This document shows, piece after piece, positions 36,767-43,951 of a stretch of DNA of 64,000 nucleotides. How positions within the stretch are numbered: the stretch's first letter is position 1; every line of letters begins with the position of its first letter. The notes under the pieces are model-generated. The model was given only the letters and a program-made list of their open reading frames with translations, was not told the DNA's origin and made no database searches. The position numbers were made by a program, and so were the translations under genes. The DNA comes from Chloroflexota bacterium (GTDB lineage Bacteria > Chloroflexota > Anaerolineae > CG2-30-64-16). The DNA is taken from the NCBI GenBank assembly GCA_026389845.1, contig JAPLHB010000222.1, positions 62,001 through 126,000 of the forward strand, read 5' to 3'.

Positions 36767-38188
36767 TCAAACCAGTTGCGGGAACAGCGCGCCGTGCTGC
36801 GCCCGGTATTCGTCGAGAATCGCCTTCGCCAGCGCGTAATCGCGCACCAGCGGGTGGATCGTCAGGGCCTCGACGGCCTTTACATACGAGCCTTCAGTCG
36901 CCGCGGCGATGGTGAGCTGCTCGTAAGCCTTGACTTGCTGCATCAGGCCGAGCGCGTGGCCGGGGACCGCGCCAACGGCCAGCGGTCGCACCAGCCCCTT
37001 GCCCACATAGGCCGGGATCTCCACCACGTCATCCGCGGCCATGCCCCGGATGGCCCCGCGATTGGGCACGTTGAGGATCATCTGGCGGGGCGACGCGCCG
37101 ACCAGCCCCTCGACCAGATCGAGCGCCACTCCCGCGTAACCCTCGCCAGCCAACGCCTCAAGCAGCCTGGCGTCGAGTCCGGCCAGGCTGTGGCTGCCGC
37201 CGGTCTCGCCCGCCATGTAGGTCTCGCCGCGGTGGCCGAGATAGGCGTGGTAGATGGCCAGCATCTCGGCCCCCCCCCGCCCCCCGACTTCGGGGGGAGC
37301 CGCATTCCCCCCAGGATTGGGGGGCGAGGGGGGCGCTTGCAGCCGCCGCAACTCCGCAAACAATCGCTCGTTCGCGGCCGCGATCTGCTCCCCGCGCGTC
37401 CGCCCGGCCCGCAGGATGTTCGCCACCGCCTCGGCTGCGTGATAGTAGTAGAACAGGTACTCGTTGGGGATCAGACCCAGGCCGGCGAGGAACTCCCCGT
37501 CGAACGGCAGCCCCGGCATCTTGCCTGCCTGCCGGATCATGGCGAAGAACTGCGGCAGGTGATCGTGGCCGGCCTGGACGACCGAGCGGATCCAGCCCAG
37601 GTGGTTGAGGCCGAAGTAGTCCAGGTAGACCTCGTCGTAAGCCACGCCGAGCAGCGCCGCGGCCACCCGCGCCATGCTCGCCGGCGCGTCGCAGATGCCG
37701 ACCGTCCGCTTCCACCCGCCCGCAGTCACCGCGGCTTCGGCCAGCAAGCCGGCCGGGTTGGCGAAGTTGATCAGCCAGGCATCCGGGCACAGCTCGCGCA
37801 TCAGCGCCAGGTAATCGAGCAGCACCGGTATGGTGCGCATCGCCATCGCGAAGCCGCCCGGCCCGGTGGTCTCCTGGCCCAGAACGCCGTGGCTCAACGG
37901 CACGTGTTCATCAATCACGCGCGCGGCGATCCCGCCCACGCGAAAGGTGGTGATGACGAAATCCGCCCCGGCCAGGGCCGGCCGGGGATCGGTCGTCCGA
38001 GTGATCTTGAATTTCGCCTGCCCCGAATGCTCCGCGGCCGCGGTAAGCGCGGCGACAAGCTCCAGCCGCTCGCCGTCAACGTCCATCAGGGCCAGCTCAG
38101 TCAGCCCCAGGCGCTCCTGCCGGGCGGCCATCGCCTGCACAATCAACGGCGTCCGCACGCCGCCCGCGCCGAGAATCGCAATCTTCAT
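36767..38188 (-). CDS. Family 4 glycoside hydrolase (NAD- and metal-dependent)
   Basis: A 473-residue cytosolic enzyme. It has the NAD-binding start MKIAILGAGGVRTP, TTFRVGGIAARVIDE, NFANPAGLL, the metal/catalytic CDAP and the GLNHLGW loop, as in GH4 6-phospho-beta-glucosidases and relatives. Residues about 286-306 (PPSPPNPGGNAAPPEVGG) are encoded by a C/G-run repeat at 37270-37334 placed between two helices; the rest of the fold is intact. ATG 38188 is behind GGCAGG. Whether the substrate is phosphorylated cannot be read. Confidence 0.88.
   Translation of the reverse strand: MKIAILGAGGVRTPLIVQAMAARQERLGLTELALMDVDGERLELVAALTAAAEHSGQAKFKITRTTDPRPALAGADFVITTFRVGGIAARVIDEHVPLSHGVLGQETTGPGGFAMAMRTIPVLLDYLALMRELCPDAWLINFANPAGLLAEAAVTAGGWKRTVGICDAPASMARVAAALLGVAYDEVYLDYFGLNHLGWIRSVVQAGHDHLPQFFAMIRQAGKMPGLPFDGEFLAGLGLIPNEYLFYYYHAAEAVANILRAGRTRGEQIAAANERLFAELRRLQAPPSPPNPGGNAAPPEVGGRGGAEMLAIYHAYLGHRGETYMAGETGGSHSLAGLDARLLEALAGEGYAGVALDLVEGLVGASPRQMILNVPNRGAIRGMAADDVVEIPAYVGKGLVRPLAVGAVPGHALGLMQQVKAYEQLTIAAATEGSYVKAVEALTIHPLVRDYALAKAILDEYRAQHGALFPQLV
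37270..37334. repeat. C/G-run repeat inside the GH4 gene
   Basis: Three alternating C and G runs around ACTT, GCATT and AGGATT, in frame with the enzyme. It is the longest of the three copies in the window. Confidence 0.85.
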
Positions 38189-38208
38189 AACCTGCCCCCA
38201 TCCCTGAC

Positions 38209-38276
38209 TGGAGTAGAGGCTTTAGCCGGAGAGACCCTTGAGATCATCAATTTGACCGGCTGAAGCCTCAACTCCG
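38209..38276. repeat. Inverted repeat between the GH4 and MFS genes
   Basis: GGAGTAGAGGCTTTAGCCGG is inverted as CCGGCTGAAGCCTCAACTCC. The same right half, CCGGCTGAAGCCTCTAGTCC, is inside the glycosyltransferase gene near 45250. Confidence 0.7.
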
Positions 38277-38294
38277 GAACGCCAGCTTCCAGTT

Positions 38295-39602
38295 TCACGC
38301 CCTTCCTGCCGTTCCTGCTAACGCCTTCTCGTGTTCGGCCCGCGCGGCCATCTGAGTGCGCAGGGTGGCAATGTCAACCGGCACGCAGCGTGCGGCAAAG
38401 ACGAAGAAGAAGGCGCACAATACCCACGTGGAAACGCAGATCCACAGGATGGCAGTCTGCAACGACCACCGATCGGCGATCATGCCGGCCACCAGCGGCG
38501 ACAGCGCCGCCCCGCCCGACTCGATGAAGCTCTGCACCGACTGGGCCGTGCTGCGCACCTCCGGCAGGGTCACGTCGTAGACGGTCGAGATAACGTTGGG
38601 CCCGGCAAAGGGGATGAAGAGCGCGGTCAGGGACAGCATCACCAGAAACAAGCCCTGGTTGCCGACCGGCACGCGCAGCGTGCCCCATAGCAGGATCGCG
38701 CCCACGATCACGCCGACGGTGGAGACGATCAGCCGGCCGCGCGGCGTGCGCTTGAAGAGATAGTCGCCGAGCGCGCCGCCCAGGGGATAGCCCAACGCCA
38801 GCACAATCACAGCCACGGCCATAGTGACAAGCAGCGGCGTCTCGCTGTAGCCGCGCTCCTTCTGCAAATAGGTCAGGAACCAGTACGCGATCACGTTCCA
38901 GGGGAAGACGCCGAAGAAACCCTGGATGAAGAGCAGGCGGAGACTGCGCTTCTGGAACAGCGCCCAGGCAACCGGCCACGAAAAGCGGTAACGGGTGATC
39001 TGCTCGACGCCGGTCATCTCCGGCTCCGTGCCGCCCCGCGGCGGCTCCTTGATGCCGAAGAAGATCACCGCGGCCAGCAGGATGCCGAGGGAACCGGTGA
39101 TGTAGAAGACGCCGCGCCAGCCGATCACGTCGCGCAACGCCAGGGCCAGGATCATGCCGGAGAGAAAGCCGAGCGGCATGGTCAGCTCCAGCAACCCGTA
39201 GATCTTGCCGCGCACCTTCGGCCCGAAGTAATCGGCGATGAGGCTGTAGAGCCCAGGATAGCTGGAATCGTCAATGCCTGTGCTGGCGCGCGTGACCAGG
39301 AAGGCGCGGTATGTGGGCGCAATGGCGTTCAACCAGGTTGTGGCGCCCCAGATGAGGGAGGCCAACGCCAGTAACTTGGCGCGGCCGTAGCGGTCGTACA
39401 GGTAGCCCCAGAGCAGATAGCAGATTGCGCCCACGATCAGCGCGCCGGTGGATACCAGGCCCATCTGGGTCATGGTGATCCCGAACGTCGCCATGATGTT
39501 CGGCGTCAGCGTGCCGATCAGCAGTTTATCGGACTGATGGAGCAGCATGAAGGTGAAGAAGACGGCGACGACGAACCAGCGATGTTTGGATGAGGATGGC
39601 AT
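38295..39602 (-). CDS. Major facilitator superfamily transporter
   Basis: A 435-residue inner membrane protein with twelve hydrophobic segments. The loop 2-3 signature is GYLYDRYGRAKLLALASL, with DDSSYPGLYSLIADYF in helix 4. The overall pattern is like organic-acid or sugar-phosphate MFS carriers (ACS/glucarate type). It sits in the leftward unit with the GH4 and PIG-L genes, 20 bases downstream of the latter, and so should import or export a cluster substrate. Confidence 0.88.
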   Translation of the reverse strand: MPSSSKHRWFVVAVFFTFMLLHQSDKLLIGTLTPNIMATFGITMTQMGLVSTGALIVGAICYLLWGYLYDRYGRAKLLALASLIWGATTWLNAIAPTYRAFLVTRASTGIDDSSYPGLYSLIADYFGPKVRGKIYGLLELTMPLGFLSGMILALALRDVIGWRGVFYITGSLGILLAAVIFFGIKEPPRGGTEPEMTGVEQITRYRFSWPVAWALFQKRSLRLLFIQGFFGVFPWNVIAYWFLTYLQKERGYSETPLLVTMAVAVIVLALGYPLGGALGDYLFKRTPRGRLIVSTVGVIVGAILLWGTLRVPVGNQGLFLVMLSLTALFIPFAGPNVISTVYDVTLPEVRSTAQSVQSFIESGGAALSPLVAGMIADRWSLQTAILWICVSTWVLCAFFFVFAARCVPVDIATLRTQMAARAEHEKALAGTAGRA

Positions 39603-39622
39603 GGGTTACTCCTTGATGAATT

Positions 39623-40429
39623 TTACATTTTGCGTTTTGCGTTTCCGAGCATCCCCTCGACCAGCGCCCCGAACCGCTCGTAGCGAAAAGCCTCGGCATA
39701 CTGGACGCCGATCTGTTGGCCGATCTCGGCGGCGGTCGCCTGCACGCCCCAGGCCAACAGCGCCGCGGGATCATCGGCCGCGGCGCCGAAGATGGCGCGC
39801 AGATCCAGGCCTGCCAGCCGAGCTTCCATCAGCACGCCCTCCACGAGGAACTCGACCTGGCTCCTGTGCGCAGCCAGCGCGGCGATCTTGCATCCGATTG
39901 TGCCGGTTATGTCAATAATCTTGCTTGCGGGCGTCGGGGTATCGGTGTAGAAGTACTTCTCGACGACCAGGTGCGGCAGCAGCCCTTCGGCCAGGTGTTC
40001 GGAACAGATGAGGGGCAGGCGCGCATAGGAGATGGCCTCGGTGGCGGCCCAGGCCACCGCGCGGTGATCGGGATGGGTCTCGAAGGGCGCATACGGGTCT
40101 TCGGTGAAGACGACGTCGGGCTTGATCTGGCGAATCGCCCGAATGAACTTTTCGCGCAAAGTGCCGGGCGGGAGCTGATCCAGCCCCATGTCGGGATAGC
40201 CGAGCAGGATGGGCGGCTCGGCGCCCAGGACGGCGGCCGCCCGGCGCATCTCGTCCGCGCGGATGGCGGCGAGCGATTCGTGATCCATCGTGAACGACCC
40301 ACAACGGCCGTCGGTGGCGACCACGACGTACACGCGATCGCCTTCGGAAATCATCTTGGCGAGGGTCCCGCCGGCGTAGAACTCCGCGTCGTCGGGATGG
40401 GGAACCAGGGCGAGGACGGTCTTGGACAT
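39623..40429 (-). CDS. PIG-L/LmbE-family deacetylase
   Basis: A 268-residue enzyme with the zinc-binding PHPDDAEFYAGG near the start and the third ligand in ETHPDHRAV (about residue 140). The family removes N-acetyl groups from GlcNAc-type sugars. ATG 40429 follows AAAGGAGGG. It is first in a leftward unit with the MFS, GH4, serine hydrolase and kinase genes, so an amino-sugar or glycoconjugate substrate is plausible. The last codons run into a (TTTTGCG) word repeat. Confidence 0.87.
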   Translation of the reverse strand: MSKTVLALVPHPDDAEFYAGGTLAKMISEGDRVYVVVATDGRCGSFTMDHESLAAIRADEMRRAAAVLGAEPPILLGYPDMGLDQLPPGTLREKFIRAIRQIKPDVVFTEDPYAPFETHPDHRAVAWAATEAISYARLPLICSEHLAEGLLPHLVVEKYFYTDTPTPASKIIDITGTIGCKIAALAAHRSQVEFLVEGVLMEARLAGLDLRAIFGAAADDPAALLAWGVQATAAEIGQQIGVQYAEAFRYERFGALVEGMLGNAKRKM

Positions 40430-40475
40430 TGGCCCTCCTTTGGGCGTTTGGCGCCTATCCGAACAATAGCAGGGC

Positions 40476-40513
40476 GGGCTCCCATGCCCGCGCCCGGCGG
40501 CATGGGAGCCGCC
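40476..40513. repeat. Intergenic palindrome GGCTCCCATGCC...GGCATGGGAGCC
   Basis: An inverted repeat with a relative at 17315-17348. It lies in the leader of the PIG-L unit. Confidence 0.65.
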
Positions 40514-40530
40514 TCCGCTGTCTGATAACG

Positions 40531-40544
40531 ATGCTCACAAGCAT
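40531..40544. promoter_or_regulatory. Possible operator ATGCT-CACA-AGCAT
   Basis: A perfect 5-bp inverted repeat around CACA, overlapping the -10 and start region of the leftward promoter. A wider pair TAACG/CGTTA (40526-40560) flanks it. This suits a dimeric repressor; no regulator gene is in the cluster. Confidence 0.35.
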
Positions 40545-40568
40545 AAGGAAAATGTCGTTACTTGTCAA
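40540..40568 (-). promoter_or_regulatory. Promoter of the PIG-L/MFS/GH4 unit
   Basis: Minus strand TTGACA (40563-40568), 17 bases, TATGCT (40540-40545). The leader to ATG 40429 is about 105 bases. Confidence 0.65.
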
Positions 40569-40599
40569 GGTTTGCGCCAGCACGATGAGGCGGTCGCTT

Positions 40600-40628
40600 T
40601 TGACGCACCAATCGGTTGATGCTAGAAT
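40600..40628 (+). promoter_or_regulatory. Leaderless promoter of the amidohydrolase unit
   Basis: TTGACG (40600-40605), 17 bases, TAGAAT (40623-40628). The ATG at 40635 is exactly 6 bases after the -10, where transcription should begin, and there is no ribosome binding site. Confidence 0.75.
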
Positions 40629-40634
40629 CCCACT

Positions 40635-41813
40635 ATGACAATTGACGCCCACATCCATTATACGCCGCCCGCCATGCTGGCAGACCTCCAGGCATTCGTG
40701 GCGCAGGAGCCTTACTGGGGGCTGTTGCTCGCGCCAGACGCCGCCGGGCGTTCGGTGCAGGGCTGGGCGACCCAGGAACGCACGATCGAAGATATGGACA
40801 AGGCCGGTATCGCCCGGGTGATGCTCATGGGCGAATACCGGCAGCGGCACGAGGCGTGTGTCGAGCGCAACGACCAGGCCCTGGCGATCATCCGGCGCTG
40901 GTCCGACCGGGTGAGCGCGTTCGCCGTCCTCCAGCCAAAGGCCGGGGCAAAGGCCCTGGACGAGCTAAAGCGCTGCCTCGACGGCGGCATGAGCGGAGTT
41001 GGCGAACTCGGTCCCTACGGCCAGGGCTACCAATTGGACGACCCGGACTTCCTACGGCTGGTCGAAGCCTGCATCGGCTACGGCGTGCCGCTCAACCTGC
41101 ACGTCAACGAGGAGGTCGGCCATTATTACCCAGGCAAGAGCGCCACACCCCTACTGCACTACTACCGCCTGGCGTGCCGCTACCCGGAGCTAAAGCTGAT
41201 CCTGGCCCACTGGGGCGGCGGTCTCCTGTTCTACGAACTGATGCCCGAGGTGCGCCGACGCCTGCGCAACGTCTGGTACGACACGGCCGGCTCGCCGCTC
41301 CTGTTTCCCACCGCGGCGATCTTCAAGGCGGCCCTCGGGTGCGTTGACCACCGCAAGCTCCTCTACGGCTCGGACTACCCGTTGCTGCTCTATCCGGCTC
41401 GGCAGCGCGAACCCGACTTCCGGCCCTTCCTGGATGAGATCGAGAGGCTCGGCCTGGATCCGGCGGTTTACGAGGACATCATAGGCAACAACGCCGCCAG
41501 GCTGCTGGGCCTGTTGCCACCGCCCGCCGTAGTTATCTCGGCCCCCGCGGCGCCGCGGGCCGAACGCGTCATCACGGCGATCGCCGACCCGGCCAGTGCG
41601 ACGATCGGCAACCTCGCGGCGGTCAGCGCGGTCGCCCAGGCCTGGCCCCAGACCGCCGCGATTTTCGAGCAGTACGGCATCCCCTGGCACGATAGCCCCG
41701 TCCCCTACTGGGAGCCGATCGCCCAGGCCGCGGCCGCCCGCGGCTGGGGGCCGGAAGACCAGGCCCGGCTGATCGAAGAATTGAACGCGGCCATCGGCAA
41801 ACCGGCTGCGTGA
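40635..41813 (+). CDS. Amidohydrolase (PF04909 type) with a C-terminal ScdA_N/DUF1858-like domain
   Basis: A 392-residue protein. Residues 1-290 are a metal-dependent TIM-barrel hydrolase/decarboxylase: IDAHIHYTPP at the start, a metal His in LNLHVNEE, LILAHWGGG, and the Asp of LLYGSDYPLLL. Residues 310-392 (AVSAVAQAWPQTAAIFEQYGIPW, WGPEDQARLIEELN) resemble the ScdA_N/DUF1858 helical domain, but without its usual Cys. The mRNA should be leaderless. It heads a three-gene rightward unit with URO-D-like and nucleoside hydrolase genes. Confidence 0.82.
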   Translation: MTIDAHIHYTPPAMLADLQAFVAQEPYWGLLLAPDAAGRSVQGWATQERTIEDMDKAGIARVMLMGEYRQRHEACVERNDQALAIIRRWSDRVSAFAVLQPKAGAKALDELKRCLDGGMSGVGELGPYGQGYQLDDPDFLRLVEACIGYGVPLNLHVNEEVGHYYPGKSATPLLHYYRLACRYPELKLILAHWGGGLLFYELMPEVRRRLRNVWYDTAGSPLLFPTAAIFKAALGCVDHRKLLYGSDYPLLLYPARQREPDFRPFLDEIERLGLDPAVYEDIIGNNAARLLGLLPPPAVVISAPAAPRAERVITAIADPASATIGNLAAVSAVAQAWPQTAAIFEQYGIPWHDSPVPYWEPIAQAAAARGWGPEDQARLIEELNAAIGKPAA

Positions 41814-41824
41814 GGAGAACTCCC

Positions 41825-42937
41825 TTGCCACACACGCCTTTCACCCTCCCCATCACCCCCGACTGGCAGGCTCTCGTCCGCTGCATCCGCCGGGAGGGCA
41901 CGCCGAAGCGCGTCCATTTTATCGAGTTGTTCCTCGATCCCGAGGTCAAGGACGTGGTGTGCGAGCGATTCGGCCTGACCGACAGGCTGGAGCGGACCGA
42001 CCCATACTTCGACTTAAAGCGCGAGATCGCCATCCAGCGTTTCCTGGGCTACGACTACGTGCGATGCAGCCTGGAAGGGTTCGACATGCCCCTCCGGCAC
42101 GCCCTCGCTGACGACACTGCTGATCTCCAACGCCGCGGCGGCCGGCAATACCAGGATGAGCACCGCGGGCCGATCGCGACCTGGGAGGAATTCGAGAGCT
42201 ATCCCTGGCCCGATCCCGCCCGCGCCTCGACGCACGCCCTGGAATGGTACCAGGCCAACCTGCCCGACGACATGTGCGTGATCGGCAGCGGCGGCTTCGC
42301 CCACTTCGCCGAGTACCTATCCTGGCTGCCCGGCTACGAGACCCTCTGCTACCTGCTCTACGACCAGCGCGACCTGGTGGCGGCCATCAGCCAACGCCTG
42401 ATCGAGACCTATCGCGTCTTCATCGGCCGGCTGCTGCAATTCGACCGCGTGAAGATCATTTGGGGCAGCGACGACATGGGATTCCGCTCCGGCACGCTCA
42501 TCAGCCCGGCCGATCTGCGCGAGTTCGTGTTGCCCGGCCATAAGCTGATGGCCGAGGCCAGCCACGCCGCGGGCCGGCCCTATCTGCTGCACTCGTGCGG
42601 TAAGCTGACCGCCATCATGCCCGACCTGATCGAGAACGTGCGGATTGACGCCCGACACTCGTTCGAGGACACCATCGAGACGGTCGTGGACGCCAAGTCG
42701 AAGTATGGCGACCGCATCGCCCTCCTCGGCGGTCTCGACATGGACTTTCTCTGTCGCGCCACGCCGGATCAGGTGCGGGCGCGCGTGCGCGACACGCTGG
42801 ACAAATGCCATCGTGGGGGCGGTTACTGCCTGGGCACCGGCAACAGCGTGGCGAACTACGTGCCGTTGGAAAACTATCTGGCAATGCTGGACGAAGGGCG
42901 ACGGTATGGAGCGTGCTGCGTGATGCGTGCTGCGTGA
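41825..42937 (+). CDS. Uroporphyrinogen decarboxylase-family protein
   Basis: A 370-residue TIM-barrel protein. TTG 41825 is preferred because GAGGAG sits 7 bases before it; a GTG at 41810 in the same frame overlaps the preceding stop. URO-D family features are FDMPLRHALADDT, WGSDDMGFRSGTLISP, LLHSCGKLTAIMPDLIE and GGLDMDFL. Proteins of this subgroup are usually not heme enzymes but cobalamin-linked methyltransferase relatives or unknown catabolic proteins. The last residues (CCVMRAA) come from a GTGCTGCGTGATGC word repeat. Confidence 0.8.
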   Translation: MPHTPFTLPITPDWQALVRCIRREGTPKRVHFIELFLDPEVKDVVCERFGLTDRLERTDPYFDLKREIAIQRFLGYDYVRCSLEGFDMPLRHALADDTADLQRRGGRQYQDEHRGPIATWEEFESYPWPDPARASTHALEWYQANLPDDMCVIGSGGFAHFAEYLSWLPGYETLCYLLYDQRDLVAAISQRLIETYRVFIGRLLQFDRVKIIWGSDDMGFRSGTLISPADLREFVLPGHKLMAEASHAAGRPYLLHSCGKLTAIMPDLIENVRIDARHSFEDTIETVVDAKSKYGDRIALLGGLDMDFLCRATPDQVRARVRDTLDKCHRGGGYCLGTGNSVANYVPLENYLAMLDEGRRYGACCVMRAA

Positions 42938-42983
42938 CAGTCGCGCAAGGCCCTGTTTACAGCGCAGTTTCCCATGAGGAGCT

Positions 42984-43898
42984 ATGCCCACAAAACTCAT
43001 CCTCGACACCGACATCGGCAGCGATGTGGATGATTGCCTGGCGCTGGCGCTGATCCTGGCCTCGCCGGAAATCGAGCTGATCGGCGTGACGACGGTCTAC
43101 GGCGACGTGGCGTTGCGCGCCCGGATGGTGACGAAGCTGCTCCAACTGCGGGGCGTGACGGGCGTCCCGGTGGCAATGGGTGCGGCCAAGCCGCTGCTGG
43201 GCAAGCGCCGCGTCTACTGGGGGGGACACGAAGGCAAGGGTCTGCTGACGCCGGCGGACAATGCGCTTCAACCCTCGGCCGAGCACGCCGCGGACCTGAT
43301 CGTGCGCACCGTCATGGCTCAACCCCGCGAGATCGTCCTGGCCGCCATCGGCCCGCTGACCAACGTGGCGCTGGCGTTCCTGAAGGAGCCGCGGCTGGCG
43401 CAAAACCTGGCGGGGCTGACGATCATGGGCGGCGTGGTGGGCGGCGCGGGGGCGTTGCACCTGCCGTGGACCGAGCACAACATCCGCTGCGACCCCGAGG
43501 CGGCGCACATCGTCTTCTCATCCGGCGCGGCGCTGACCGTCGTGCCGCTGGACGTGACCACGCAGGTACGCATCCGCCGCGAAGACGTAGCGCGCATCCG
43601 CGCCGCGGGCGATCCGTTCCACGATGCCGTGGCCGATCAGGTGCTGCGCTACCCGCATTTCATCGAGCACGGCGGCTGGACGCACCTGCACGATCCGCTC
43701 GCGATCACCACGCTGCTCGACCCATCGCTGGTAGAGCTTCAGCCGGTGCGCATCACGATCGAGACCCAGGGCGAGCACACCGCCGGAGCGACGTTGGTCT
43801 CGTTACCGACCGCAGAGGCGCCCGCCACGGCCCGCATCGCCCTCCGCGTCGATGCGCCGGCCGCCGAACGATTCATCGTGGAGCGGCTGACTCACTAG
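42984..43898 (+). CDS. Inosine-uridine-type nucleoside hydrolase
   Basis: A 304-residue enzyme. It has the calcium-binding N-terminal cluster LDTDIGSDVDDCLAL, the AIGPLTNVALAF segment, TIMGGVVGG and the late active-site loop WTHLHDPLAI. ATG 42984 follows GAGGAG. The family splits N-ribosides into base and ribose. With a PfkB kinase in the divergent arm, the cluster could release and phosphorylate ribose (inference). Base preference cannot be read. Confidence 0.9.
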   Translation: MPTKLILDTDIGSDVDDCLALALILASPEIELIGVTTVYGDVALRARMVTKLLQLRGVTGVPVAMGAAKPLLGKRRVYWGGHEGKGLLTPADNALQPSAEHAADLIVRTVMAQPREIVLAAIGPLTNVALAFLKEPRLAQNLAGLTIMGGVVGGAGALHLPWTEHNIRCDPEAAHIVFSSGAALTVVPLDVTTQVRIRREDVARIRAAGDPFHDAVADQVLRYPHFIEHGGWTHLHDPLAITTLLDPSLVELQPVRITIETQGEHTAGATLVSLPTAEAPATARIALRVDAPAAERFIVERLTH

Positions 43899-43916
43899 CT
43901 CAGACAAGTCGTCCGG

Positions 43917-43945
43917 TTGTGCGAATCGCGCGATTGTAGTAAGAT
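43917..43945 (+). promoter_or_regulatory. Leaderless promoter of the glycosyltransferase gene
   Basis: TTGTGC (43917-43922), 17 bases, TAAGAT (43940-43945); ATG 43952 is 6 bases after the -10. Confidence 0.65.
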
Positions 43946-43951
43946 GTCGGC

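Noticed and set aside
36776-38263. Plus-strand frame of 495 codons across the GH4 gene
   Set aside because: Antisense to a well-recognised enzyme; composition is Arg/His/Gln-rich as expected for a GC-rich shadow.
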